Translations under genes and position numbers: made by a program
Part shown: one piece after another, positions 30,777 to 41,600 of the stretch
Layout of the letters: each line of letters begins with the position of its first letter
Position numbering within the stretch: position 1 is the stretch's first letter
Source: Chondrus crispus
Lineage: Eukaryota > Rhodophyta > Florideophyceae > Gigartinales > Gigartinaceae
Direction: 5' to 3'
DNA length: 64,000 nucleotides
NCBI RefSeq assembly: GCF_000350225.1
Contig: NW_005179158.1
Location: 855,298-919,297, forward strand
Notes under the pieces: model-generated
Seen by the model: only the letters and a program-made list of their open reading frames with translations
What the model was told of the DNA's origin: nothing
Databases searched by the model: none

Positions 30777-31079
30777 TGTCGTTGAACGGTGTTTTTGTGC
30801 CTCGCGCGAGCTATCGCTCGTACGATCGAGCGATTGGGTAGTCGCGCGGTGGGGAAGACGGGGTGATCCTGCGAATGCCTTCAAGAATAGAGAACGCGCG
30901 CCGGCCAATGCCTTTGCTATAGAAGTGTAGCTTGGTGCTTTTACAACTCTAATAAACGTTCTGGCTCGTTGAAAGGGTAGGGTGACTACACTACCATGGC
31001 ATAAGTATCTCGGCACCACGGGAGCTCACCGGCCGGTGGGGACGGTAGTGTAAGCCCATGTAAGCCCCAGAAACGGACA
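30777..31079 (-). repeat. Copia 5' LTR
   Basis: 303-bp direct copy of 23,710-24,013. As the upstream LTR on the - strand it should carry the promoter for the small ORF, gag and pol. Just inside it, on the - strand, the sequence reads ATCCGGATTCGAAGGTGCG, which does not begin with the usual TGG primer site. Confidence 0.93.
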
Positions 31080-31084
31080 CAGCG
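31080..31084. repeat. target-site duplication of the Copia element, right copy (CAGCG)
   Basis: CAGCG directly follows the LTR end at 31,079 and matches 23,705-23,709. Confidence 0.9.
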
Positions 31085-31307
31085 CGAGCGTGGGAGCGGA
31101 GCTTTTCTGTATCGCCAGCTTCAGCGGCGCTAGCAAGGTTGCAAGCAGCGGAGGAGAGAGCACCGGACCTGTAGGGCGAGCGAACCGTAATATCATACGC
31201 TGTAGGCCGATCTGGAGGCGCGCCGGCGGGAGGGGTGGGGGGCTGGACAAGGAGATGGGCAGGCCGGCGAGCGGTGTTGGGCAAAAGGTAGGGAACTTCG
31301 AGGTCAC

Positions 31308-31974
31308 TGTAGTATAACGACGGACGGGCGCGCGGGGAGATTATTAACAGTGCGGCCGTGCACGGTGGACATGTGGGCGGGTGTGCCCACGTGTAGGGAG
31401 CGCGCGCGTGCCGAGCGGTCGTAATCTGGCGCACGTGTACAGTAGTGCACGTGTCGGCCAAGCGGTAGTCTGCTAGTATTACGCGTGTACGATAGCACAC
31501 GTGGCATCCGTGCGGTAGTCTGTAAGCAGCGCGTGTGTACAGTAGTACACAAGTGTAGCTGCAGCGTCCGCGCGGTAATTAGGAATTGAGGCGCTAGTTT
31601 TTTAATGGCGTACAGTACCTGGTACGCACTAGGCGGCAGGTACTGTATACTGGGACAGGTGTCCGAGGCGTCCCTCTGAGGGGTTAAGACCTGACACCCG
31701 TCCCCACCAGTAAACTGGGGCAAGCTCGCCCCCGTCCCTTTCGCGCCTATATACGTCCCTTTCGGTTGTCTATCGCGCGCGCTGGCTTCTAACCCGTTAC
31801 CGGTCGCTCCCGTTCACGCACCACGGGGCGACTGCGCGTCACCGGCCAGTGAGCCACTCCCTTTTCGCGAGCTCGTCCGATCGGTTCAATAAGCGCGTCG
31901 CGTCCACGCCGCGTGCTCCCTCGCTATAGCCTCCGCCTCTCACCCAACCCAGGGCGGAGAGGAGTTATCCCACA
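31308..31974 (+). mobile_element. solo LTR, 667 bp, with GTCAC target-site duplication
   Basis: Starts TGTAGTATAAC, ends GTTATCCCACA (imperfect 11-bp terminal inverted repeats with TG...CA ends), and is flanked by GTCAC at 31,303-31,307 and 31,975-31,979. A TATATA near 31,747 followed by CAATAA near 31,886 indicates + orientation. It carries no genes, so it is the product of LTR-LTR recombination. It splits the endonuclease coding region of the host non-LTR element, whose frame is exactly continuous when the LTR and one GTCAC are removed. Its 3' half resembles the LTR of the Gypsy element at 58,268 (shared GACTGCGCGT block and CTCCCTT). Confidence 0.9.
31386..31585. repeat. degenerate tandem repeat rich in ACGTG in the solo LTR
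   Basis: Four units of about 45-53 bp. Each pairs an ACGTGT or GCGTGTAC-type block (often followed by a short palindrome such as GTACAGTAGTGCAC) with a GCGGT(A/C)GT-like block. The position is the U3 region of the LTR, upstream of its TATA box, which fits an enhancer array. Confidence 0.65.
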
Positions 31975-34900
31975 GTCACATCGGAGACCAGCGGCGCGAA
32001 AGGCATGGCGGTCGAGGACGTTGCGTACAGTATTGTGGCGATGGATCACCCCAAACCCGTGGCGGCAAATAGCGGCATGGTCACCACGGGCGTCCATGGG
32101 TCGGTGACAGTGCGAGCATACAGGAGGGCGGATGAAGTCATCATAAACGGGGGTATCTAGATGTCTGCGGAGCGTGCAGGACCAGACAGAGCTGGACACG
32201 CGCGAGGTTAGAGAAGGGTGGGCGCAGATAAAGGAAGCAGCACCGGGAGCACGTAGAGAGTTGTATCCGGCGCGGCGGCGTGTAGAGACAGCACAGTGGT
32301 CAGAAGGGCGGGGGTTGCGGGTCCATGAAGTTGTCTCCCAGTACATACGAGAAGCCACACCGTGGAGAGCCTGATAGAGGGTAGTGTGTATACGTTCAGG
32401 TCTTTCCAACAATGCATCAGCTCGAACGGCCCGAGAGATGAAGTAATAGTGAGAATGCCACGTGTTTGGACCTCGGGGTTTAACGCACCCAGGACCCGTA
32501 CAAGGGACCGACAGGCCATCCTACGGTAGAAAGGGACCGAGGGATTTGATGGCCCTTGCACCCGTACAGGGGCTGCCTCAATGAGGCTTGCAGCGCACGA
32601 GGCATGGACAAACAGAGAAAGGGAGGTGAGGCCGTGGCCTCCGAGGCAGAGCGGGAAGCCGATTTGCGTCGCCATAGCACGGGAGACGGGAACGTCATTG
32701 AGGCGGGAGTAGGCCGAGAGTTGGAGCTCATCGAAGAGAATTGCGGCGGGGAGGGAGATATCGGGAGGCGTTAGGCGGAAGACATGCTCTACCCAGCATA
32801 CGGAGGCGGTGACACGGTGCAGATGAAACCGAGTGCGCGCATCAGGTATGTCCTCTAGGAGCTGAATAGAGTCATGGCACTGGACCTTCTGTAAAAGATG
32901 GTGGCGGATGAAGGCTTGCGTGCCCAGCGGGGCTCCCAGCAGAACGAGACCCTCATCTTGTGCCACAGCGAGGGGAAATATTTGAAGGAGGAGGGACAGG
33001 TTTGCTGACGTGGTGGTGGGCCAGTAGGCCCGACGTTTCTCAATATTCATGTAGAAACCGGACGTTGGACCATCGTCGCGTAGTATTTGTAGTGCCTTGA
33101 GAACTTCATCGATAGGGCCGACGATGGTGCCATCATCAGCATACCATCGGTTGAGGGCGAGTCTGCACTGGCGACTGATACGGCGGACCAGGGGCTGGAT
33201 GGCGAGTGAAAAGAGGAGCATACTGGCAGGGTCGCCTTGCTGGGTGCCCTCTTGGCTCTGCATGAGGAACCGAGGGGTGGAAGGCAAGACTAGATCCGGC
33301 ACTGTGCGGCCGTATATTAGATTCAAAAAGCGAGCGAGGCTTGGCGTCTGAAGCGGGAGGCGATCGAGCAATGACTGGCGAGAGAAGGAATTGAAGCCAT
33401 TTCGCGCGTCCACAGAAACCATAATATAGTTTGAATCCCGACCGTGGCGGTGCATCCGCATTCTACAGTCATGCACTATGGCATCCATCCCCGAGGGGAC
33501 GGCATTTGCCAACAGCTCGGGGAGGAGCCAATCGCGAGTGTCCTCGATGGCGGGCGGCAGGAGGACTTTGGTCACAAGGCGACGTAAGGCTTGGCCTACA
33601 GCGATTGACCGAATCTTGTCCGGACGAGGCTGCAGCGGGATCAATGTAGAAGCGGCAAGGAGGGGCGCGGTTTGATCTGGAATGTCCCCACGAGCAAGGC
33701 GCCGAACTAAGCGCGTCAGGGCAGACAGCCCAGTCACTCCAGCTTCAGGGCTAAGGGTCGTGCGGGCAAGTAGCTGGAGGATGCGCGGGGATAGGCGGTC
33801 AGGGCCCGCGGCGGACGTGGGATTCAAGGCACGTGCTGCGCGTAGAACTTGTCCCTCCGTGATGTCAGGTGGCGGGAGACGCTGAGTCAACAGGAGCGGG
33901 CGGACTGGGGGCGCTGGGGTGTGGTGAAGGGCGGTGAGGGCGGCGCGTGTGGCAGGAGCGCTGAGATCCGCCAGTGGCTTAGCCTTGAGGGCCGACATGG
34001 CTCGGCCGTATTGGGCCTCAGAGGCGAGACGCATAGGGCGCGCGATGCGTCGGCGCGACGAGGTGGAGGATTGGGAGCGGCGGGTATGGCGGGTGTGCCA
34101 GTCCAAATCGGCTTGATGTGCTGCGAGAGCTTCGTGTCACAAGGCAGGCCATTGTCTGCCCGTGGAAGCGCGGCGGATACGTTGGCGGAGGGCGTGATTC
34201 TGACCGGTACGCGAGCGCCAGCCAGGTTCTCCGCGAAAGGATGGGGGAGAACGGCGACTGGGAGAAGATGGAGGTGAAGGAAGGCGCGGTGAGTGTCATC
34301 CGGGGCTGTGGTGGCCGCTGCGGCACGAACCAGCTTGATGAGAAGGAGGGTGAGGCTATGCAAGCAGGAGGCAGGGATAGAAGAGAATACCTGGGACGCG
34401 CGGAACGGGCATAGAAGTAGGTCGCGCACAGATGGGAGAGACAGGGAGGGAGAGGAGGAGGAATGCGGGCTGGCAGCGAGCGCTGGCAGCTGAGACGAGG
34501 GCGTCGCAGCGGACGACAGGGATGGTTGACTCATTGTGATGATGTGGGGTGCGGCATCGGGACTGCAACGGATGAGAAAGAGGGACTACGGTGACGGCGA
34601 GCCGTTGGGAGGGTGGCGGAGATGGAGAGGGGAAGTTTGCGTAGGACATTGCGGGCTGCGAAGGGGTCGGGTTGGTCTCGAAGAGGCGGGCAGGTGGGAA
34701 GCGCAGCAGAAATGGGGGAGGGGGAAACCGTAGGGTGGTCGGACGAGGTAGGAGGGGAGGAAGGGGGAGGCGGGAGCGACGAGGGGGGGCGGGGGCGGGG
34801 GAAGTCGCGGATGGCACACGCGACAGAGCAGGGGCGTCATGGACATTGACAGCAAAGGTAGGGACGACTGAAGCATAGTCCGCAGAGCGCGGAGCAGGAG

Positions 34901-35126
34901 GCCAAGGGGCAGGAGGACAGAGAGGCTCAGTGTGTGGAGCAGTAGGCGGCGTGGGAGTAGAGGCGGAGGCAGGAGGAGGAACGATGACAGGAGGGGCGGC
35001 GAGAGCTGCAACAGCATAGGCAGAGGCCGGTGACGAAGGAGGAGGAGGCAAGGTGGTAGCAGGCCGGGAAGGAGCGGAACGACCTCGTGGAGCGGGGTGG
35101 CCAGGTGGGGTGTGGCCAGACGGGGG

Positions 35127-36180
35127 TGTAGTGCAATACGCACCTGGAAAGGGGGGTGAAAAGAAAGGAAAACATTTGGATATGAAAAGTAGTCCGGGTT
35201 TGGGGGACACACGTGTGAATAATTGCACAGTTTTAATTTTTAATTATTTTATTTTATTTTGTTAATTAGTTGGCATTAATTTTGCTGACACTAGATTAGA
35301 TCTAGAATCTAGAGCCGGGAGCTACTGTACTCGCCCCGGCGGGGCTCTATATAACTTAGCCCTTTGACCGAACAAATCAATAAACCAACCCGAGTTGCCG
35401 GAGTTGAATGTCGCCTTGGTCGAACTCCGTCTCTATCAAGACGCTCCCTTTTACCTAAGCCTACGGCATCCTCTATCGCTCGGGGTTCCCTTTTCTCTTT
35501 CTCTTATTTCCCTATCCTTTTCTATCTCTAATTCTACCTATTTTTCCCTTATCTTGTGTTGGTGCCATCGGCCTCGGTTGCGACCGAACCCGTGTAGGTG
35601 TTTCGAGCCATCGGGCGACACAGTTGACGTAGCGCTGCTACTGTGACCCATTTTCCGACGGAGACCGTTGCAACGACGTTTCCCTCGAAGGGCTCCGTCG
35701 TATTACGAGCCAGTGTTGGTACCATCGGCGTCGGTTGCGACCAAACCGGTCTAGGTGTTTCGAGCCATCGGGCGGCACGGTTGACGTAGCGCTGCTACTT
35801 TCATTTCATCCCGTCGGGCTGCGTTTCGACGCCCCCGTCGAAGGCCTTGTCGCGTTACAAGGTGTCGAAGAAGCTCAACGAGCATTGGCCTTACAACCCA
35901 GTGGAACCGGGGTACCTACGTACGCGCCCCACCCCATACTCGTCGAGCAGATCTCTTCGCAAGTCTCTACCACACCGATCCCGGGCCGGGCTATTTCTCT
36001 GTGCCCCCCCCCCCCATCAGGGATCCGAGCTACTACGAGTCGCAAGCTCGTTTAAACGGAGAAGGGAGAGTCGGACACTCCGTAGCGCTGTGCCATCGGC
36101 AGTTCTTCTTTTTGTTGCTGTTGTTGTTTTTGCTGGACCATCGGACCGCGGTCTCTGCCCGACAGGCGCATTGCACTACA
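35127..36180 (+). repeat. Gypsy-1 5' LTR
   Basis: 1,054 bp with a TATATAA box at 35,348-35,354 and AATAAA at 35,380-35,385, so R is short and U5 long. U5 contains a 157-bp tandem duplication (35,556-35,712 and about 35,713-35,869), also present in the right LTR. A 12-C run near 36,005 is shorter in the other copy. Confidence 0.9.
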
Positions 36181-36305
36181 AAAGTGGTCTCCCGACCTAG
36201 AATCTGTTTTGTCTACGACAAGGAAGTGGTCTGGGTAACGGACTCTTTTTTCTATTTTCTTTTTGTTTGTAACCTTTTTGCTGCGTAGGTCCGCTCGTAC
36301 GAGCG

Positions 36306-38612
36306 ATGTCAACAAGCGCACCCGGGGACGTCGGTCCCGGGGCGAGCAGAGTCGGATCGGCACGAGCGTCGAGGATCCCGAGGGGTCCTCGCACCCGGAG
36401 CCAGGCCAATACGGCCACGGACCCCGGAGATCAAGAATCCCCTACGGGGATAGCCGCCGACAAGACTGACCTCGACGAGAAGTTGGAGAAGATGAGCAGC
36501 GACATTCGCGAAGAAGCGAAGAAAAATCTCGAGGCTGAATTAGCCCTCGTCCGGAAGCAACTGGAGTTGCAAGCATCCGAGTTCCACACCGTTTTAGGAG
36601 AGCTATCGGCTCGAGTGGATCTCGTCGAGAAGGAGCGAGGAGATGCGACCGACGGTCTGGAGCCGGAGGTCCTAGCCTCGTTGAAAATTTCGGTCAAGGA
36701 CGCGAGGCGCGACGCGAATCAAGCCTTGGAGTCCTTAGGAAAATTTAGAACAAGCATCGATGACCGATTCGATCGCGCCGCGCAACGTCTCAAGGACCTC
36801 GAGCAGGCCGCGGATCAAGCTCCGCAAGGATCGGACGACGAGCCGCTCCCTTCGGGTAGAGAGGGCGACCGTCGGTCGAAGAAGGACAAGCCCGCTCGGC
36901 AGCGGAGTTCCAAGTCGAAGCCCTCGAAGAAGGACAATCGACGTACAAGCAAGGGTCACTGTAGTGACGATCCGGAGAACCGCGACTCACAGTCGCAGTC
37001 GCCTGGTCCCTCCGAAGATGGTAACGGCGGTTCGTCGAACCATTCGAGCGATTCCGAACGCCGTTCAGAAGAAGGAAATGGAATTTCGCCAAGCAAGAAA
37101 ATTTCCTCCAGACGAGGCGGAGTCACTTCGTCCGCCTCGCGGAGAGACAAGGATGCGGAGCCCGAAGATGTCGCAACGCGGCGCGGGCCGCGATGGGAGG
37201 AGTTGGAGGAGCTGAATCCGACCAACTACCTCTTGAAGAAGTTACTTTCGTACCGAACGTACCGCTTGCGGAACCCGCAGACATATTTGTCAAGTTCCCG
37301 GCGGACCGCCGTGCGAAAAATCAGGAGAGATATTCCGACTAAGGTGAAAAAGGACAACACGTTCACAGGTGAGGACGGGGTCCTTGTGTTGGATTTTTTG
37401 GCAAAGTTAGTTCAAGAGTTTGATACTCAAGAAATGAACGAGGGGCAAGCGATCCGCTTGTTGCCCGAATTTCTAAGCGGCATCGCCTTGAGACAGTACA
37501 CTTCGGTGTCTCAGACGGCCGGGGCCCATCACGGAAAGATATCCGTTTGGACAGAGGCCGTACAGTGGTTGTTGAGGAGTTTCGCAACCGACGAGGCGAT
37601 CCGTCAAGCCGTGCTCGCATTGCGAGAAGTTCAGCAAAGACCGTCTGAAGACGAGATGGAATTTTATATCCGTCTGACGGACGCAAGCAATCGATGTGGA
37701 AACGTATATTCGATGGAAGAACAGATGACGATGTTTATTGAAGGACTCGATTCGAGTATCAAGCCGATGGTATCTCAATACCGACAAGACAATCGGGACG
37801 TTTCGTTTTTGAGACTAGTTAATTACGCGAAGGCGCATGGCTCGGCGAGACGCGCTAAGGACAAGAAGACCAAGAAGGTCACGATTCAGACGCCGTCGAC
37901 GTTCAGGGCGGGGAAGAAGCCGAGGGCTTCTTATCCCGGTCGCAAAAGTCACGCCGCAGTCCATTTAGCCGAGTCCATGTCCGCGTCAGATGAGCGCGGT
38001 GCGCATGGAAGTAGCGAAAATCACTACGAAGGAGCGTTAGTAGCCGAAGGCGAGTTCATTGAGCCATCGGAGGGCTACGGACACGAGGACTACGGGGACA
38101 GCGGGTCGTCAACTTTACCGACGCCTGCATACACGACGGAGTCGTTTTCAGAGCCCACGGATCCCGTGATGATGTTTCGGGGGCGCGGCCACACGCCGGC
38201 GCCGCGCATTCCGATGGAAGGCAAGTGTACGACGTTTCGAAGGCCAGGCTGGATAGGAAGGCCGCAACGTCAAGGAAGGCCGCCGGCCCGTGGAGGACCT
38301 AGGACGCCGTATCCCGTCAAGACGCACGGTCTGGTGTGCTATCATTGCTATGAAAAGGGGCACGCCGCGCCAACGTGCATTCTTTCCCTCCGGGAAATGC
38401 ACCGAGTTTTGGAAAATTATGAGGCGTTGTCTCCGATGGAGAGGTTAGGGATACCATCGACGAGTTACCTGAAGGTCAAGAATTGGTTCGATTCGCAGAC
38501 GGCGAGCACGCCGAGTGCTTCAACGCCGAGGTCGAACCAACCCTTCAGAGGGCCCATCGCGGGGCCCGCGCCGTTGGATGTGAGAAGGATCCCGCAGCGG
38601 CAGGAAAACTAG
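36306..38612 (+). CDS. gag: Gypsy-1 gag
   Basis: 768 residues from the ATG at 36,306. A coiled coil (about residues 55-165, LDEKLEKMSSDIREEAKKNL and on) is followed by a highly charged Ser/Arg/Asp/Glu region. The capsid-type helical domain (about 310-520) contains TFTGEDGVLVLDFLAKLVQEF and IRLLPEFLSGIALRQY. A CCHC knuckle CYHCYEKGHAAPTC lies near residue 680. The frame ends at 38,612 inside the open pol frame, which is in the -1 phase, so pol is probably made by -1 frameshifting in the overlap. No textbook slippery heptamer is obvious; GGAAAAC just before the stop is the nearest candidate. Confidence 0.88.
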   Translation: MSTSAPGDVGPGASRVGSARASRIPRGPRTRSQANTATDPGDQESPTGIAADKTDLDEKLEKMSSDIREEAKKNLEAELALVRKQLELQASEFHTVLGELSARVDLVEKERGDATDGLEPEVLASLKISVKDARRDANQALESLGKFRTSIDDRFDRAAQRLKDLEQAADQAPQGSDDEPLPSGREGDRRSKKDKPARQRSSKSKPSKKDNRRTSKGHCSDDPENRDSQSQSPGPSEDGNGGSSNHSSDSERRSEEGNGISPSKKISSRRGGVTSSASRRDKDAEPEDVATRRGPRWEELEELNPTNYLLKKLLSYRTYRLRNPQTYLSSSRRTAVRKIRRDIPTKVKKDNTFTGEDGVLVLDFLAKLVQEFDTQEMNEGQAIRLLPEFLSGIALRQYTSVSQTAGAHHGKISVWTEAVQWLLRSFATDEAIRQAVLALREVQQRPSEDEMEFYIRLTDASNRCGNVYSMEEQMTMFIEGLDSSIKPMVSQYRQDNRDVSFLRLVNYAKAHGSARRAKDKKTKKVTIQTPSTFRAGKKPRASYPGRKSHAAVHLAESMSASDERGAHGSSENHYEGALVAEGEFIEPSEGYGHEDYGDSGSSTLPTPAYTTESFSEPTDPVMMFRGRGHTPAPRIPMEGKCTTFRRPGWIGRPQRQGRPPARGGPRTPYPVKTHGLVCYHCYEKGHAAPTCILSLREMHRVLENYEALSPMERLGIPSTSYLKVKNWFDSQTASTPSASTPRSNQPFRGPIAGPAPLDVRRIPQRQEN

Positions 38613-41600
38613 AGAGGGGAATCTCGCATGAGTCGCGAGAGGCACAGGGACGACGTACTGTGCTCGGGGCTCAGCCCCGTTGCCCGTCTCTAAAGGAAAA
38701 ATCAGGCCTCGAGGAGGAGGTTGTTGGATTGGTGGATAAGCCCAAAGGGCCAGCTCAAGTCAAGAAAATTTTGAGCCGAGCCCGAGATCATCCGCTGGAA
38801 GAAGTTCGAAGACCCTGGTACAGGGTTAAGCGAAGGGAGTGTCCCGAGAAGATTTTGGTTCTTGCGCGAAAAAACTACAAAGTTTACGCGGACATCGGAC
38901 CCACAATTGGATTGATGAGCCGGGTGTTGTCTGTTTTAGACACCGGCGCGGGACCAAACCTTGTGCGAAAATCGGAACTCCCAGCTGGAATGGAATCTCT
39001 AGTGTCCTACGGACCGACCCAAGATATCGGCGACGCGAACAATAGGCCACTCCGGACTCTCGGCACAATTAGAATGCCTGTGAGGCTTGGAAAATTTGTG
39101 GCCGCAGCCGAGTTTATTGTATGCGAAAAACTAGCAGTCCCGCTAATTCTAGGCGCGGACTACTGTGACCGGTTTGTGGAAGCAATTTATCCAAGGAAGA
39201 AAACGGTTGAGTTGGCGGATTTCTCGGAGGTCCCGATAGTTAGGCGGTTCTCGACGAGAAAAGGGAAGAAGAATCTCGTCGCGGGAGAGGACGAGAATGA
39301 TGGAAAGGGGGAGCGAATTTCCCCTAAGGTAAAAGTGGCAAGAGCCACGACTATCGAGCCAGGGACGCAACGCGTCGTGGAATGCACCTCGAAGAGGGCG
39401 GGCTTGGTTGTGGTTCAGCCGTACTCGTCGTTGTACGAAAGGCACGGGTTGACGTGCACGAATGGTGTTGTTCAGATCAAGCCTGACCGGCCATTTCGTT
39501 TACTCGTTGCGAATTTTAGGACGTACCCTGTCAGGGTGCAAAAAGGCCAAGTGGTGGCAGAATTATTACCGCACCCGAGAGCCGCGCTCGAGAGCAAAAC
39601 CACCATTGATGAAGTTCTCGGAATTCAAGAAAGGAAGAACGAAAATTTTCCTAATTCCACCAAGACGCTTACGGGCGAGACAAGATGCGAACCGTCGGAT
39701 CAAGCGCGCGAGGACCAGCCAGAAGAACGGTCGGCAGGGCTCTCCGCGTCGGCAGCTACGAAGCCGCAACGCAGGATTGAGCCGCCACCGCCGGACGTGG
39801 AGGACCTCGACCTGAGTCACGTGCCGGGACGGCTGCGCGAGCGGTTCCGTCGGATGTTGAAGAAGTATTCAAGGATGTGGGATGGGACGCTTGGCGAAAT
39901 TAATACCACCGTCCATCGGATCGAGTTGATCCCCGAGACTCGTCCCATCGCACAAGCCCCGTATCGGGCCGGGCCTAAAGCCCGCGAAGTAGAAGATGCA
40001 GAGGTGCAGAAGATGTTGGAGGCAGGAGTGATAGAACCAGCGCAGTCAGAATGGGCGTCGCCCGTGTTGCTGGTGCCCAAGCCGGATGGGTCAATGCGTT
40101 TTTGCGTAGACTACCGCAGGCTGAACGCAGTGACGGTGAAGGACACGTACCCCTTACCGCGCATGGATGAGTGCCTGGACTCGCTTGGTGACACCAAGGT
40201 TTTCTCCGCGTTGGACGCGATCTCGGGATATTGGCACATGCCTATCCCTGAGCGCGACCGCGACAAGACCGCATTTTCGTGTCACTCAGGACTGTATCGC
40301 TTCTCAAGAATGCCCTTCGGGCTAACTAACGCGCCAGCGACGTTTCAGAGAGCAATGAATATCCTGCTCTCTCCGTTCCGTTGGAAGTGCTGTTTGGTGT
40401 ATCTGGACGACATAATAATTTTTAGCAAGTCGTGGGAGGAGCACATCGTGCACGTGGATGAAATACTTTCTGTATTGGAGAAGGCAGGTGAGAAGCTCAA
40501 GCTTCGCAAGTGTGAATTTTTCGTCGAAAAGATCAAGTACCTGGGCCATGTCGTTCGGCCAGGTACATTGGAAGTGGACGCTGCGAGAACCGTCGCATTG
40601 GAACAAGTGAGGTACCCTCAAACGCAGACCCAGCTCAGGAGCTTCTTGGGACTTTGTAATGTCTCCCGCAGATTCGTTCCGCATTATGCGAAAATCGCGC
40701 ATCCGCTCAATCAACTGTTGAAGAAAGGACAACCGGTCCAGTTGGAAGGATTCGACGAACCGTGCAAGAAAGCTTTTCATAAGCTCAAGGACGCCATCTC
40801 GGCACCGCCGGTGTTGGCGCTGCCGAAGAAGAACCTACCCTACTCGGTAGACACCGATGCAAGCGACTACCAAATAGGCGCTGCACTATTTCAAACACAC
40901 CCGGATGCGCAACGCAAACCAATCGGGTTCTTTTCAAGAACGTTAGCCGCAGCCGAGAGAAACTATTCTGTATCAGAAAAAGAATGTCTAGCGGTAATTT
41001 GGGCCGTACAGACTTTAAGACCATATCTATATGGCGAGCACTTCGTCGTGCATACCGACCATTCCTCATTGAGGTGGTTGATGAACGTAACCGACCCCAG
41101 CGGGAGATTAATCCGATGGAGGCTACGCCTCTCGGAATTCGATTTTGAAATCAAGTACAAAAAGAGAAAGGCTAACAGCCAGGCGGACGCTTTGTCACGG
41201 TTGCGAACCGCAGGAGAAACCGTCGACGAAATCGACGACGAAATCCCTTGCTTTATGGCCGAACCGGCCGAGGGTACAGTGGAGGACGAGGAAAGTATTG
41301 ACGCGGCAGACGACATCCTCGCTCTTGAGGGGGGGACCGCCCCTGATCGCCTCGATCAATTCCAAGCTGTCACTCCGGAGGAGCTCATTCGCGAGCAAGC
41401 CGTCGACCCCTTCTGCAACCGCATCAAGGAAGAAATGGAGGCCGGAAAGGTGAGAACGTTCAGCGCGGAGACCGAGGAACTCGAAGGAACTCTATGCCGT
41501 ACCGCGGCAGAGTTTGTACAAGTGGTAATACCACAATCGTTGAGGGACCGCGTCCTAGGGTTGAGCCACTACGCAAAATTGGCAGGCCACCCAGGAGGCA

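Larger units (their letters stand above)
23710..31079 (-). mobile_element. complete Copia-order LTR retrotransposon, 7,370 bp
   Basis: Bounded by 303-304-bp direct LTRs beginning TGTCGTTGAACGG and ending GAAACGGACA on the + strand, with a 5-bp target-site duplication. Genes are on the - strand, so the right LTR is the 5' LTR. Between LTRs, in transcription order: a small ORF, gag, pol with protease-integrase-RT-RNase H order, then an oppositely oriented reading frame, then a purine tract (GGGAGGGAG) abutting the 3' LTR. The LTRs differ by only a few bases, so insertion is recent. The element sits inside the endonuclease region of a non-LTR element. Confidence 0.95.
23421..34534 (-). pseudogene. 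reverse transcriptase / restriction-like endonuclease ORF, disrupted
   Basis: Begins at the ATG at 34,534 (MSQPSLSSAATPS). An N-terminal helical part ends with HLLPVAVLPHPF and ARVPVRITPS, and a frame change follows between about 33,890 and 34,106. The RT domain (32,208-34,106) has SAAGPDRLSPRILQLL, the QEGTQQGDPASMLLFSLAIQ block and the catalytic WYADDGT. A second frame change occurs near 32,400. Next is a knuckle with CSHCHRPMDARGDHAAIC and RHNTVRN. The endonuclease part is split: after LRCD the frame enters the solo LTR and resumes at LEVPYLLPNTARRPAHLLV on its other side. It continues through AYDITVRSP to the Copia insertion, then through WYFAPLVFDTLG to the stop at 23,421. The core RPAH-V...YDITV looks like a PD-(D/E)XK strand pair in which the first Asp reads His. 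Not functional in this copy. Confidence 0.72.
23170..35126 (-). mobile_element. RLE-type non-LTR retroelement, twice interrupted
   Basis: A - strand element of about 3.9 kb of its own sequence, spread over 12 kb because a solo LTR and a Copia element sit inside it. Its pieces are about 31,980-35,126, 31,085-31,302 and 23,170-23,704, plus the target-site duplications. It encodes a reverse transcriptase followed by a CCHC knuckle and a restriction-like endonuclease region, the order of R2-like and related site-preferring LINEs. It ends in a tail with repeated ATCGGCC-containing units. Its 5' (right) end is cut by the large Gypsy LTR at 35,127. The clade assignment is an inference from domain order. 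Confidence 0.75.

Noticed and set aside
31386..31585. The tandem units as a CRISPR-like array
   Set aside because: Units are adjacent and degenerate without unique spacers, inside an LTR of a eukaryotic genome.
34356..35228. 290-codon Pro/Ala/Ser-rich - strand frame crossing into the Gypsy LTR, and a similar start at 48,418-48,822
   Set aside because: The two share their first codons only because both begin inside the LTR. Downstream they are unrelated and of low complexity.
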